NCBI GenBank assembly: GCA_029266415.1
Contig: JAQSWW010000004.1
Span: 1 to 45,993 of the forward strand
Reading direction: 5' to 3'
From: Actinomycetospora sp.
Lineage (GTDB): Bacteria > Actinomycetota > Actinomycetes > Mycobacteriales > Pseudonocardiaceae
Length of the DNA stretch: 45,993 nt
Each line of letters starts with the position of its first letter. The stretch's first letter is position 1. The notes under the pieces are model-generated. The model did no database searches, had not been told where the DNA came from, and saw only the letters and a program-made list of their open reading frames with translations. The position numbers were made by a program, and so were the translations under genes. Positions 31,541 to 40,659 of the stretch are shown one piece after another.

Positions 31541-32155
31541 ATGGCGAAGATCGTGCTGTACATGTGGATGTCCCTGGACGGGTTCGTCGCCGGGCCGGAC
31601 GACGGACCGGAGCAGGGGCTCGGGGTCGGCGGCGAGCGGCTGCACGACTTCCTCACGTTCGAGGGTGCCGACCACCCCGGGTCCGCCCGCTCCCACGACG
31701 AGGTCGGGACCGCCGTCATGGCCGAGGCGATGGCCACCGGCGCCGTGCTCACCGGCCGGCGCACCTTCGAGTTCGCCGGGCAGTGGGGCGGGGACCACCA
31801 CGACGGCGTGCCGATCGTCGTCCTCACCCGCTCGGCGCCGGCGGAGCCCCCGCTCGGCCACGCCCGCTACGTCACCGACGTCCGCGAGGCCGCGGCGCAG
31901 GCCAAGGCGGCGGCCGGCGACCGGGACGTCCTGCTCCACGGCGCCGAGGCGGCCCGGGCCTGCCTGCGGGCCGGGGTGCTCGACGAGATGGCGCTGCAGG
32001 TGGTGCCGGTGCTGCTCGGGTCGGGGCGTCGCCTCTTCGACGACATGCCCGCCGAGCAGGTCGAGCTCGAGCTGGTCCGCGCCCTCGACGGGCCCGGGAT
32101 GGTGCACCTGCGCTACCGCGTGCTGCCCACGGACGCAGCGGGGGGTGAGCGGTGA
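31541..32155 (+). CDS. RibD C-terminal/DHFR-like protein, copy 2
   Basis: 204 residues, full length. VLYMWMSLDGFVAGPDDGPE opens the Rossmann-like fold, MATGAVLTGRRTFEFAGQWGG is the second conserved block, then VPIVVLTRSAP, and DEMALQVVPVLLGSGRRLFDD near the end. The family is structurally like dihydrofolate reductase and the reductase domain of RibD, binding NADPH; substrates of these small stand-alone members are mostly unknown. ATG 31541 follows GGAG. Its stop overlaps the start of copy 3 (TGATG), so the two are coupled. Confidence 0.9.
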   Translation: MAKIVLYMWMSLDGFVAGPDDGPEQGLGVGGERLHDFLTFEGADHPGSARSHDEVGTAVMAEAMATGAVLTGRRTFEFAGQWGGDHHDGVPIVVLTRSAPAEPPLGHARYVTDVREAAAQAKAAAGDRDVLLHGAEAARACLRAGVLDEMALQVVPVLLGSGRRLFDDMPAEQVELELVRALDGPGMVHLRYRVLPTDAAGGER

Positions 32156-32733
32156 TGGCGCTCCGACTCGACATGACCGTCTCCCTCGACGGCTACGTGA
32201 CCGGGCCGCACGACTCCCCGGACGGCCCGCTGGGCGTCGGCGGGTTCCGCCTGTTCGACTGGCTCGACCGCCGTCTCGACCCCGGCCCGGCCGGCGAGGT
32301 GTACGCCGAGGCGATGGCCACCCGCGCCGTGCTCTCCGGCCGCCGCACCTACGAGCACGCGGGGCGCTGGGGCGGCGACCACCACGACGGCGTCCCGATC
32401 GTCGTGCTGACCCACGCGGTCCCCGACGACCCGGCCCCGGGCAGCGTCGAGTACGCCACCGACCCCCGCGAGGCGGCGGCGCGCGCCCGCGCCGCGGCCG
32501 GGGACGGCGACGTGGCCGTGATGGGGGCGGGCGCGGGGCAGGCCCTGCTGCGCATCGGGGAGCTCGACGAGATCGAGCTGCACGTCGTGCCGGTCCTGCT
32601 CGGGCAGGGGCGGCGGCTGTTCGGCGACCTCCCGGGCCACGTCGAGCTCGAGTTCGTGCGCCGGCTGGGCAGCCCGCCGACCGAGGATCTCCGCCGCCGG
32701 GCCACGCACCTGCGCTACCGCGTCCGTCGCTGA
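32155..32733 (+). CDS. RibD C-terminal/DHFR-like protein, copy 3
   Basis: 192 residues. Strongly similar to copy 2 in order and wording of motifs: LRLDMTVSLDGYVTGPHDSP, MATRAVLSGRRTYEHAGRWG, VPIVVLTHAVPDD and DEIELHVVPVLLGQGRRLFGD. The shared HHDGVPIVVLT segment suggests copies 2 and 3 arose by recent tandem duplication. The start ATG 32155 overlaps the preceding stop; GTG 32152 is possible. The gap to the YCII gene is 82 bp and contains that gene's ribosome-binding site, so the array may extend into the sigma-factor operon. Confidence 0.9.
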   Translation: MALRLDMTVSLDGYVTGPHDSPDGPLGVGGFRLFDWLDRRLDPGPAGEVYAEAMATRAVLSGRRTYEHAGRWGGDHHDGVPIVVLTHAVPDDPAPGSVEYATDPREAAARARAAAGDGDVAVMGAGAGQALLRIGELDEIELHVVPVLLGQGRRLFGDLPGHVELEFVRRLGSPPTEDLRRRATHLRYRVRR

Positions 32734-32815
32734 GTGGGGCTGTCGATTCCGGCTCCCGCTCCGCGACGTCATGATGAGGGCCCAGCACCGGGCCCCGGAG
32801 TCCGAGGAGACGAAC

Positions 32816-33196
32816 ATGGGCCGTTACCTGATCCTGCTGTACGAGGACGAGGCGTCGTGGGCTGCCGTGGGCCAGGAGGAGACCGAGGCGATCCTGACCG
32901 CGCACCGGCGGTTCGGGGAGGCACACGGCGACGTGCTGCGCGGCGGCGGCTGGCTGCACCCGACGGCCACCGCGACGTCGGTCCGCGGTCCCGACGATGG
33001 CGCCAACGCCGACGCGCCGGGGTTCGCCGCGGGCGTGGACGCGCTGGTCACCGACGGGCCCTACGTCGAGACCAAGGAGGCGCTCGGCGGGTTCTACCTG
33101 GTCGAGGTGCCCGACCTGGACAGCGCGCTGGCGCTCGCCCGGGAGGTCCCGGCGCCGTTCGGCGGTGTCGAGGTGCGACCGCTGCGGGAGACGTGA
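32816..33196 (+). CDS. YCII-related (DGPF-motif) protein
   Basis: 126 residues. The N-terminus is MGRYLILLYEDEASW, followed by a helical segment and the signature TDGPYVETKEALGGFYLVEV, then a helix AALALAREVP-like end (DLDSALALAREVP). This is the DGPF/YCII family that is encoded next to ECF42 sigma factors across actinobacteria and is thought to act in the same pathway, role unknown. ATG 32816 is preferred over ATG 32771 because GAGGAGACGAAC precedes it and the family starts at MxRYL. The sigma gene starts 7 bp downstream. Confidence 0.9.
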   Translation: MGRYLILLYEDEASWAAVGQEETEAILTAHRRFGEAHGDVLRGGGWLHPTATATSVRGPDDGANADAPGFAAGVDALVTDGPYVETKEALGGFYLVEVPDLDSALALAREVPAPFGGVEVRPLRET

Positions 33197-33203
33197 CACC
33201 GCG

Positions 33204-34430
33204 ATGACCGCCGACCCCGCCGGGGCCGTCGCCGACGCGCACCGTCGCGAGTGGGCCGCCGTGCTCGCCGCGACGGTGCGCGTCACGCGCGACCTGGACC
33301 TCGCCGAGGAGTGCGTCCAGGAGGCCTACGCCCAGGCCCTGACCGCGTGGCGCGACGGCGTCCCCGCCCGCCCGGGCGCGTGGCTGACCACCGCGGCCCG
33401 CCGCCGGGCCCTCGACCTCCACCGGCGCGCGGCGGTGGCCGAGCGCGCCCTCCCGCTGCTGGTCGTCGACGAGGTGGCCCCGGAGCCGGCGGGGGACGCC
33501 GGGCAGCCCGACGACCTGCTGGCGCTGCTGTTCACGTGCTGCCACCCCGCGCTGACCGCCGAGGCCCGCGTCGCGCTGACGCTGCGCCTGCTCGGCGGGC
33601 TCTCGACGCCCGAGATCGCGCGGGCCTTCCTCGTCAGCGAGCCGACCATGGCCGCCCGCCTCACGCGCGCCAAGAAGAAGATCGCCGCGGCCGGGGTGCC
33701 GTTCCGGGTGCCCGGCCCCGACGAGCTGCCGCGCCGGCTGGGCGGGGTGCTCGCCGTCGTGCACCTCGTCCTCACCGCCGGCCACACCGCGCCGACGGGC
33801 ACCGGCCTGGTCCGCCACGACCTGCTCGACCGCGCCCACGACCTCGCCCGCCTCCTGCGCTCGCGGTTCCCCGCCGACGCCGACGTCGCCGGGCTGCTCG
33901 CCCTCGTGCTGCTCACCGACGCCCGGCGGGCGACGCGGGTCGACGCCGACGGCGCGCTGGTGCTGCTCGCGGACCAGGACCGGTCGCGGTGGGACGCGGC
34001 GATGATCGAGGAGGGGCGGGCGCTGGTCCGCGCCGCGCTCACCGCCCGTCCCGTGAGCCGGTACGCGGTCCTCGCCGCGGTCGCGGCCGTCCACGCGGAG
34101 GCGCCGAGCCTCGAGGAGACCGATTGGGCCGAGATCGTCGGGCTCTACGACGTGGTCCTCGCCCGGTGGCCGTCGCCGGTCGTGGCGCTCAACCGGGCGG
34201 TCGCGGTGGGGTTCGCCGACGGCCCCGAGGCCGGTCTCGCGGCGCTCGACGAGTTGGCCGACGAGCCCCGTCTCGCCGGGTACGGCTACCTCGCCGCGGC
34301 CCGCGGCGAGCTGCTGCGCCGCACCGGCCGGCACCGCGAGGCCCGCGAGGCGATCGGGGAGGCGGTGCTGCTCACCGGCAACGACGTCGAGCGGGAGCTG
34401 CTGGCGGGGCGCCTGGCCGCGCTCGGGTGA
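33204..34430 (+). CDS. ECF42-type RNA polymerase sigma factor with C-terminal extension
   Basis: 408 residues, about twice the length of a plain ECF factor. Region 2 is at about 18-75 (VTRDLDLAEECVQEAYAQAL, AWLTTAARRRALDLHRRA). Region 4 is at about 105-160 with LSTPEIARAFLVSEPTMAAR. The remaining 240 residues form the helical DUF6596/TPR-like extension of the ECF42 group (LNRAVAVGFADGPEAGLAAL, YLAAARGELLRRTGRHREAR). ECF42 factors have no anti-sigma partner and need the extension for activity; they occur with DGPF proteins, here 7 bp upstream. ATG 33204. Confidence 0.93.
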   Translation: MTADPAGAVADAHRREWAAVLAATVRVTRDLDLAEECVQEAYAQALTAWRDGVPARPGAWLTTAARRRALDLHRRAAVAERALPLLVVDEVAPEPAGDAGQPDDLLALLFTCCHPALTAEARVALTLRLLGGLSTPEIARAFLVSEPTMAARLTRAKKKIAAAGVPFRVPGPDELPRRLGGVLAVVHLVLTAGHTAPTGTGLVRHDLLDRAHDLARLLRSRFPADADVAGLLALVLLTDARRATRVDADGALVLLADQDRSRWDAAMIEEGRALVRAALTARPVSRYAVLAAVAAVHAEAPSLEETDWAEIVGLYDVVLARWPSPVVALNRAVAVGFADGPEAGLAALDELADEPRLAGYGYLAAARGELLRRTGRHREAREAIGEAVLLTGNDVERELLAGRLAALG

Positions 34431-34442
34431 GAGCATCGGCGG

Positions 34443-34883
34443 GTGACCAAGGGCGTCCAGGACCTCATGGTCGCGGTGGAGCGCACCCGCGACCGGTTCG
34501 TCGCGGCCGTCCGCGGCGGGGACCTCGAGCGTGCGATGGAGCTCGTCACCGACGACGTCGCGCTGACGACGCTGCCGGTGGGCAGCGGAGCCCGGGGGGC
34601 CGAGGAGCTGCGGCGGCACCTCGAGGAGGACGTCCTGCCCCACCGTCCCGCCGACCTCGCGACGCGCCGCGTCTCGCGCACCGGTGACCGCTGGCGCGTG
34701 GTCGACGAGGAGTTCGTGACGTTCACCCACGACCGCGAGCTGCCGTGGCTGCTGCCCGGGATCGCGCCGACGGGCCGCCGCGTCGAGGTGCTCGCGATCT
34801 CGCTGGTGACGGTGCGCAAGCAGCGGGTCGCCGAGCACCGGACGCTCTGGGACCACCACGGTCTGCTCGCGCAGCTGGGGTGA
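34443..34883 (+). CDS. SnoaL/NTF2-like protein
   Basis: 146 residues in the cone-shaped NTF2-like fold pattern: a long N-terminal helix (DLMVAVERTRDRFVAAVRGGD), LERAMELVTDDVALTTLPVG with the canonical helix-strand turn, then strands VLAISLVTVRKQRVAEHRTLW ending WDHHGLLAQLG. Members include cyclases, isomerases and domains fused to ECF41-type sigma factors. Function cannot be assigned. GTG 34443 is 12 bp after the ECF42 sigma stop on the same strand, so it is probably the last gene of that operon. Confidence 0.8.
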   Translation: MTKGVQDLMVAVERTRDRFVAAVRGGDLERAMELVTDDVALTTLPVGSGARGAEELRRHLEEDVLPHRPADLATRRVSRTGDRWRVVDEEFVTFTHDRELPWLLPGIAPTGRRVEVLAISLVTVRKQRVAEHRTLWDHHGLLAQLG

Positions 34884-34987
34884 CACACGCCCGCCCGGGG
34901 GTGTCGCGCGCGCCGATCGGGGGCACAATCCCACGGTCCCCACCGTCGCGGACCCACCACCGGGCACGTCGACCAGGGAGGCCGCCG

Positions 34988-37780
34988 ATGAGCGAGAGCG
35001 ACAACGGACAGCGGACCGCACGGGCCGACCGCGTCTCCACCGAGGGCTCCGTCTCCTCCGAGTCCGAGCACTCCGCGCTGCGCGCCGACATCCGCCGGCT
35101 CTCGACGCTGCTCGGGCGCACGGTCGCCGCCCAGCACGGCGACGACGTGCTGGAGCTCGTCGAGCAGGTCCGCCGGCTCGTGCGGCAGGCCCCGGAGCGG
35201 GGCGACACCGAGATCCGCGACCTGCTCGCCGAGCTCGACCCCGGCACCGCGGCGGTGCTCGGCCGGGCGTTCGCGACGTACTTCCACCTGGCGAACCTCG
35301 CCGACCAGCTGCACCGGGCCCGCGAGCGCGCCGCCGTGCACGACGAGGGCCGCGGCCCGCTGCACGTCCTGGCCGACCGGCTGGTCACCGACGCCGACCC
35401 CGACGAGCTGACCCGGGCGCTGGCGCGCCTCGAGCTCAAGCCGGTGTTCACCGCGCACCCCACGGAGGCGCAGCGCCAGTCGGTGCTGGGCAAGCTCCGC
35501 TCGATCGCCGCGATCCTCGGCGACGACCTGCCCGACGAGGTCGCCGAGACCCGCCTGCACCGGTTCGTCGACCTCATCTGGCAGACCGACGAGATCCGTC
35601 CCGAGCGCCCGACCGTGCTCGACGAGGCCCGCTCGGTGGCCTACTACCTCGAGCAGCTCGGGCGGCACGCCGTACCCGAGGTGCTCACCGAGCTCGACGA
35701 GCAGCTCGCCCGCGTGGGCCTGACGTTGCCGGCCGGCTCGCGCCCGCTCGTGCTGGGCTGCTGGGTGGGCGGCGACCGCGACGGCAACCCCAACGTCACC
35801 GCCGAGCTGACGCTCGAGGCGATGCGGATCTACGGCGAGCGCGGGGTGCGCATCCAGGTCGACCTGCTCGAGGACCTCGTCCAGGAGCTGTCCGTCTCGA
35901 CCAGGCTGGTCGGGGTCAGCGAGGACCTGCGCCGGAGCCTGGCCCGCGACCGACGGGCGCTGCCCGAGGTCTACGACCGGTTCGTGCGGCTCAACGCCGA
36001 GGAGCCCTACCGGCTCAAGTGCTCCTACGTCCACGCGCGGCTGGAGAACACCCGGCGCCGCTACGTCGAGGGCACGCCGCACCGCCCGGGCCGCGACTAC
36101 CTCGGCGCGGCCGAGTACCTGCGCGACCTCGAGGTCATGGACGCCTCGCTGCGCAGCCACCAGGGCGAGCGCATCGCCGACGGGGGCCTGCGCGACGTCA
36201 TGCGCTGCGCCAACGCCGTCGGGCTGCACCTGGCGAGCGTCGACGTCCGCGAGCACACGAACTTCCACCACACCGCGCTCGCCGCGCTCTTCGACCGCGT
36301 CGGGGACCTCGAGACGCCCTATTCCGAGCTCGACCACGCCGGGCGCGCGGAGGTGCTGTCGAAGGAGCTGGCGGGGCGCCGGGCGCTGACCCCGCGCCGC
36401 AACTGGGAGCACATCGGCGACGACTCCTTCAAGGAGACGCTCCAGGTCTTCGACTGCATCCGCACCGTGCAGGAGACCTACGGCGAGGACGCCCTGCACA
36501 CCTACGTCATCTCCATGGCGCAGAACGTCGACGACATCCTCGCCGTCGCGGTGCTCGCCCGGGAGGCGGGGCTGGTGGAGATCACGGAGGACGGCGCCGT
36601 GGCGTCGCTCGACGTCGTCCCGCTGTTCGAGACCGCGACCGAGCTGAAGATCTCCGGCGACCTGCTCGACGGGATGCTGTCCGACCCCTCGTACCGCGCA
36701 CTCGTGGCGGCCCGGGGCGACGTCCAGGAGATGATGCTGGGCTACTCCGACTCCAACAAGGGCGCCGGGCTGACCACGTCGCAGTGGTCGATCCACCAGG
36801 CCCAGCGCCAGCTGCGCGACGTCGCGGCCAAGCACGGGGTGCGGCTGCGCCTGTTCCACGGCCGGGGCGGATCCGTCGGGCGCGGCGGGGGGCCGGCGGG
36901 TGAGGCGATCGCCGCCCAGCCGCACGGCGTGGTCGACGCGTGCATGAAGGTCACCGAGCAGGGCGAGGTCATCTCCGACAAGTACTCGCTGCCGACGCTC
37001 GCCGAGGACAACCTCGAGATCATGCTCTCGGCGGTGCTCGAGGCGACGCTGATGCACCAGACCTCGCGCGTGGAGGCGGCGACGCTCAAGCGCTGGGACG
37101 AGGCGATGGACGTCATCTCCGACGCCGCGCAGGAGGCCTACACGAAGCTCGTCGAGCACGAGGGGCTGCCGGACTTCTTCACCCAGGCCACGCCGGTCGA
37201 CGAGCTCTCGATGCTCAACGTCGGCTCGCGCCCCGGCAAGCGCCCCGGCGCGGGCGGGCAGGCGTCGCTGGACGACCTGCGCGCCATCCCCTGGGTGTTC
37301 GGCTGGACCCAGACCCGCATGATCGTGCCGGGCTGGTTCGGGCTGGGCAGCGGGCTCGCCGCGGCACACGCGGCGGGGTACTCCGAGGTCCTCGACGAGA
37401 TGCGCGACTGGGCGTTCTTCGCCAACCTCATCTCCAACGTCGAGATGACCCTGGCCAAGACCGACATGCGCATCGCCGGCTCCTACGTCTCCGAGCTCGT
37501 CGACCCGGAGCTGCAGGAGATCTTCGAGATCATCAAGGACGAGCACCGGCTCACCGAGCGCGAGGTCCTCAAGCTCACGCCCGGCCCCGAGCTCCTCGGC
37601 GGCAACCCGCTGCTGCGCCGCACCCTCGACGTCCGCGAGGGCTACCTCGAGCCCCTGCACCACCTGCAGATCCACGCCCTGGCCCAGCGCCGCGCCGTCG
37701 ACGACCCGGACCCCGACCTCCAGCGCGCCCTGCTGCTGACGGTCAACGGCATCTCGGCGGGCATGCGCAACACGGGTTAG
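34988..37780 (+). CDS. ppc: phosphoenolpyruvate carboxylase
   Basis: 930 residues, a full-length enzyme. Catalytic landmarks in order: VFTAHPTEAQRQS with the catalytic His, GCWVGGDRDGNPNVT, EMMLGYSDSNKGAG, LFHGRGGSVGRGGGPA with the mobile-loop Arg/Gly, VFGWTQTRMIVPGWFGLG, and the invariant C-terminal MRNTG. It makes oxaloacetate from PEP and bicarbonate, replenishing the TCA cycle. ATG 34988 follows AGGGAGGCCGCC; the first 40 residues are a variable Ser/Glu-rich tail. Its stop codon overlaps that of the convergent sensor kinase (TTAG), so transcription probably overlaps at the 3' ends. Confidence 0.98.
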   Translation: MSESDNGQRTARADRVSTEGSVSSESEHSALRADIRRLSTLLGRTVAAQHGDDVLELVEQVRRLVRQAPERGDTEIRDLLAELDPGTAAVLGRAFATYFHLANLADQLHRARERAAVHDEGRGPLHVLADRLVTDADPDELTRALARLELKPVFTAHPTEAQRQSVLGKLRSIAAILGDDLPDEVAETRLHRFVDLIWQTDEIRPERPTVLDEARSVAYYLEQLGRHAVPEVLTELDEQLARVGLTLPAGSRPLVLGCWVGGDRDGNPNVTAELTLEAMRIYGERGVRIQVDLLEDLVQELSVSTRLVGVSEDLRRSLARDRRALPEVYDRFVRLNAEEPYRLKCSYVHARLENTRRRYVEGTPHRPGRDYLGAAEYLRDLEVMDASLRSHQGERIADGGLRDVMRCANAVGLHLASVDVREHTNFHHTALAALFDRVGDLETPYSELDHAGRAEVLSKELAGRRALTPRRNWEHIGDDSFKETLQVFDCIRTVQETYGEDALHTYVISMAQNVDDILAVAVLAREAGLVEITEDGAVASLDVVPLFETATELKISGDLLDGMLSDPSYRALVAARGDVQEMMLGYSDSNKGAGLTTSQWSIHQAQRQLRDVAAKHGVRLRLFHGRGGSVGRGGGPAGEAIAAQPHGVVDACMKVTEQGEVISDKYSLPTLAEDNLEIMLSAVLEATLMHQTSRVEAATLKRWDEAMDVISDAAQEAYTKLVEHEGLPDFFTQATPVDELSMLNVGSRPGKRPGAGGQASLDDLRAIPWVFGWTQTRMIVPGWFGLGSGLAAAHAAGYSEVLDEMRDWAFFANLISNVEMTLAKTDMRIAGSYVSELVDPELQEIFEIIKDEHRLTEREVLKLTPGPELLGGNPLLRRTLDVREGYLEPLHHLQIHALAQRRAVDDPDPDLQRALLLTVNGISAGMRNTG

Positions 37781-40659
37781 CGGGCCTCGAGGGCATCGTC
37801 GGCGAGCACCGCCTCGCACGCCCCGGCCAGCACGAGCGCGGCGTCGCGCACCCCGCGCGACGACGCGGGGTGGGCGGCGCGGGCGCGCCAGACGGCGAGC
37901 TGGTCCTGCGCGGCGCGCCGGACCTCCGCGGCCGGCGCGTCGGGGGCGAGCCCGAAGCGGGCGCGGACGGGCGCGGCGCCGACGAGCCGTTCCGCGTCCC
38001 CCTGCTCGCGCGCGGGGAGCACCACGGTGCGCCGGCGCAACGCCTCGGCGAGGTCGGACTCGGCGACCTCGCGGGCCCCGGCGAGCCGCGTGCGCTCGGC
38101 CCCGTAGAGCACGCGCCGCGACCAGCCCGGCCCGCCGGCGCCGGTGCGGGCCAGGGCCTCGAGGGCGTCGAGGGTCCGGCGGGCGCGCACGATGCCGGCG
38201 TCGGTGCCGTGCTCGAGACCGCGCGCGAGGGCGTCGAGGCGCTCGGCGACGGGGGGCGGGCGGTCGAGTGCGGCCAGCAGCGAGCGGACGGCGAGCAGGA
38301 GGCCCGAGGGGGTGCCGGCGGGCGCGTCGGTGGGTGCTTCGGCGGGCGCTTCGGTGGGTGCGAGGGACGCCTCCGCGGCGTCGGGCGCAGGCGAGGTGAC
38401 CTTCGCTCCCCCCACCGCCGGGCTCGCGAGCACCACGGGACCCGTGTCGGGGTCGGCGTCGGGCAGCGGGATCGCGCCCTCGACGGTGGTGCCCGCGCCC
38501 GGGGCCGAGCGCAGGGCGACGGTGCCGCCGACCGCGGCGACGCGGGTGGTCACGTTGCGCACGCCCCTGCCCCCGCCCGCGGCGGCGGGGTCCGGGGTGA
38601 AGCCGGGGCCCTCGTCGCGCACCGCGAACCGCAGCGCCCCGCGCGCCTCGGCCAGCGTCACCGTGATCCGCGCGCCGGGTGCGTGCTTGCGGGCGTTGTT
38701 CACCGACTCCAGGCAGCAGAAGTACACCGCGGACTCGACGTCGGCACCGTAGCGGCGGCCGGGCGGCACGCCGGTGGCGTCGAGGGTGACCGTGGAGTCC
38801 CCGCCGACGAGCTCGTGGCGCAGGGTCTCGACCACGCCGCGGTCGGTCAGCGTCGCCGACGAGACGCCCGTCGCGGTCTCGGCGAGCACCGCCTCGGCGG
38901 TGTCGACGTGCTCCACGAGCTGCTCGAGGCGCTCGCGGGCCGCGTCGAGCTTCCCCGCCGCCACCTGGTGCTCGACGAGCCCGAGCGACAGGCGCAGCGC
39001 GACGAGGTGGTGCTGGGCGCCGTCGTGCAGGTTGCGCTCGATGGCCCGGCGCTCGCCGTCGGACTCGGCGACGGCCTCCCGCCGCGCCGTCGCGATCTGC
39101 TCGCCGTGCGCGACGGCCGCGCGCAGCTGGCGCTCGAGCTCGATCTCGACGCGGTGGGCCTGCAGCACCGCGCCGAGGCTGTCGGCGACGTCGGCGAGCA
39201 GCTGGTGGCGCTCACTGCCGCCGGCCACGGCCTCGGCGTCCACCGCCAGGGCCCCGATCTCCTCGCCGCCGTGGCGCACCGGGAACGTCACGAGCTCGCC
39301 CTCGGCAGCAGTCTCGTCCCGGCGCCAGCGGTGGGTCCGCGGCCGCAGTCCCGGGCGCTGCGCGGTGAGCGCGACGGTGCGGGCCCCGAGGTGGCGCCCG
39401 ACGGCCTCCGGGAGGCGGTCGAGCGAGGTCCCGGCGGCGGCGGTGCGGGAGAGCTCGGCGACCTCGAGCAGCACGCGGTACGGCGTCGGGCGCCGCCCGT
39501 GGAGCAGGCGTTCGACGACGCGGGCGACGCGCGCGGACACCGCGAGGTACACCGCCGCCCCGCCGAGGGCGCCGACGACCCAGCCCGGCGGGCCGCCGCC
39601 GGCGAGGGCGGCGAGCAGCGCGACGGTGCCGCCGACGGCGACCACCACGACGACGGCGACGAGCGCGCGGTGCAGGCGGTCGGCCGAGGCCCGCAGGCGC
39701 GGGCGGTAGGCGGCCAGCACGGCGAGGGCGAGCGCGGCGGCGGAGAAGCGGGCGAACCAGAACAGCAGCGCGGTCGGCTCACCCCCGCCGCCGCCGTGGC
39801 GCGCGGTGGGGTCGTCGAGGGTCAGACCGGGCTGGCCGAGCGCGGCCATCACCGCGGTCAGCAGGGCCAGGACCGTCGCGGTGACCAGCACGCCGGTCAG
39901 CACGGTGGCGAGCAGCCGGGCCTGGTCGCGCCGCTCGGGGGTGGCGCCGGCGCGCAGGTGCCGGGACACCCCGAGCGCACCCACCAGCGGCACCCCGAAG
40001 CCGAAGAACACCACACAGCTCACGGTGTGCGGCAGCAGCGCGGTGCCGACGCCCGCGGCGAACAGCGCGAGCCCGGCGAGCCCCACCAGCAGCCGCTGGC
40101 CGCCGCGGGCCGCGGCGACGCCGGCCGGGAAGAGCAGCAGCGCCCCGACGTAGGCGGCGCTGGCGATGCCGTGGAGCAGGATCTGGTGCAGCTCGCCGAT
40201 CTCGAGCCCGGACCCGCGCCGGACCACCAGCGTCGCCGCGTGCGCCTGCAGGTTGAACGCGCCGGCCGACCCGATCATCGCGAGGACCAGCAGCCGGACC
40301 GTCCACGTGCGCCCGCCGCGGCGCCACAGGACGACCGCGACCACCAGGTTCACCGCGCTCGCCACGTAGTCGAGCACGGCCTGGCCCGCGGGCTCGCCGA
40401 GCGCGCCGGCCTCGACGATCCCGGACGACCACGTGCCGCCCGCCGCGGCGGCGTCCGCGACGACCGTGCCCAGCGCGGGGACGTTCGCCGCGAGCGCGAC
40501 GACCGCGCCGAGGACGAGCCACACCAGCGTCAGCGCGCCGCACGCGGCCAGGGTCAGCCACCACGCGGCCACCAGGGCCCGTCCCCCGCCGGACCGGGCC
40601 GCGGCGCGGGCGTCGGCCGGGGCCGCCGGGGCCGCGGCCGTCGCGAGCGTCCCGGTCAC
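37777..40659 (-). CDS. multi-span membrane sensor histidine kinase (HisKA_3) with long C-terminal extension
   Basis: 960 residues. About ten membrane segments fill residues 30-330. A GAF-like domain (about 345-490) follows, then the HisKA_3 dimerisation box GERRAIERNLHDGAQHHL with phospho-accepting His545, then a Bergerat ATPase with ESVNNARKHAPGA (N-box) and RDEGPGFTPD (G1). After the ATPase is an Ala/Pro-rich linker and a helical C-terminal region of about 230 residues not typical of the family. GTG 40659 overlaps the stop of the upstream gene (GTGA). It is last in the four-gene signalling operon and probably phosphorylates the NarL-type regulator at 42008. Confidence 0.9.
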   Translation of the reverse strand: MTGTLATAAAPAAPADARAAARSGGGRALVAAWWLTLAACGALTLVWLVLGAVVALAANVPALGTVVADAAAAGGTWSSGIVEAGALGEPAGQAVLDYVASAVNLVVAVVLWRRGGRTWTVRLLVLAMIGSAGAFNLQAHAATLVVRRGSGLEIGELHQILLHGIASAAYVGALLLFPAGVAAARGGQRLLVGLAGLALFAAGVGTALLPHTVSCVVFFGFGVPLVGALGVSRHLRAGATPERRDQARLLATVLTGVLVTATVLALLTAVMAALGQPGLTLDDPTARHGGGGGEPTALLFWFARFSAAALALAVLAAYRPRLRASADRLHRALVAVVVVVAVGGTVALLAALAGGGPPGWVVGALGGAAVYLAVSARVARVVERLLHGRRPTPYRVLLEVAELSRTAAAGTSLDRLPEAVGRHLGARTVALTAQRPGLRPRTHRWRRDETAAEGELVTFPVRHGGEEIGALAVDAEAVAGGSERHQLLADVADSLGAVLQAHRVEIELERQLRAAVAHGEQIATARREAVAESDGERRAIERNLHDGAQHHLVALRLSLGLVEHQVAAGKLDAARERLEQLVEHVDTAEAVLAETATGVSSATLTDRGVVETLRHELVGGDSTVTLDATGVPPGRRYGADVESAVYFCCLESVNNARKHAPGARITVTLAEARGALRFAVRDEGPGFTPDPAAAGGGRGVRNVTTRVAAVGGTVALRSAPGAGTTVEGAIPLPDADPDTGPVVLASPAVGGAKVTSPAPDAAEASLAPTEAPAEAPTDAPAGTPSGLLLAVRSLLAALDRPPPVAERLDALARGLEHGTDAGIVRARRTLDALEALARTGAGGPGWSRRVLYGAERTRLAGAREVAESDLAEALRRRTVVLPAREQGDAERLVGAAPVRARFGLAPDAPAAEVRRAAQDQLAVWRARAAHPASSRGVRDAALVLAGACEAVLADDALEAR

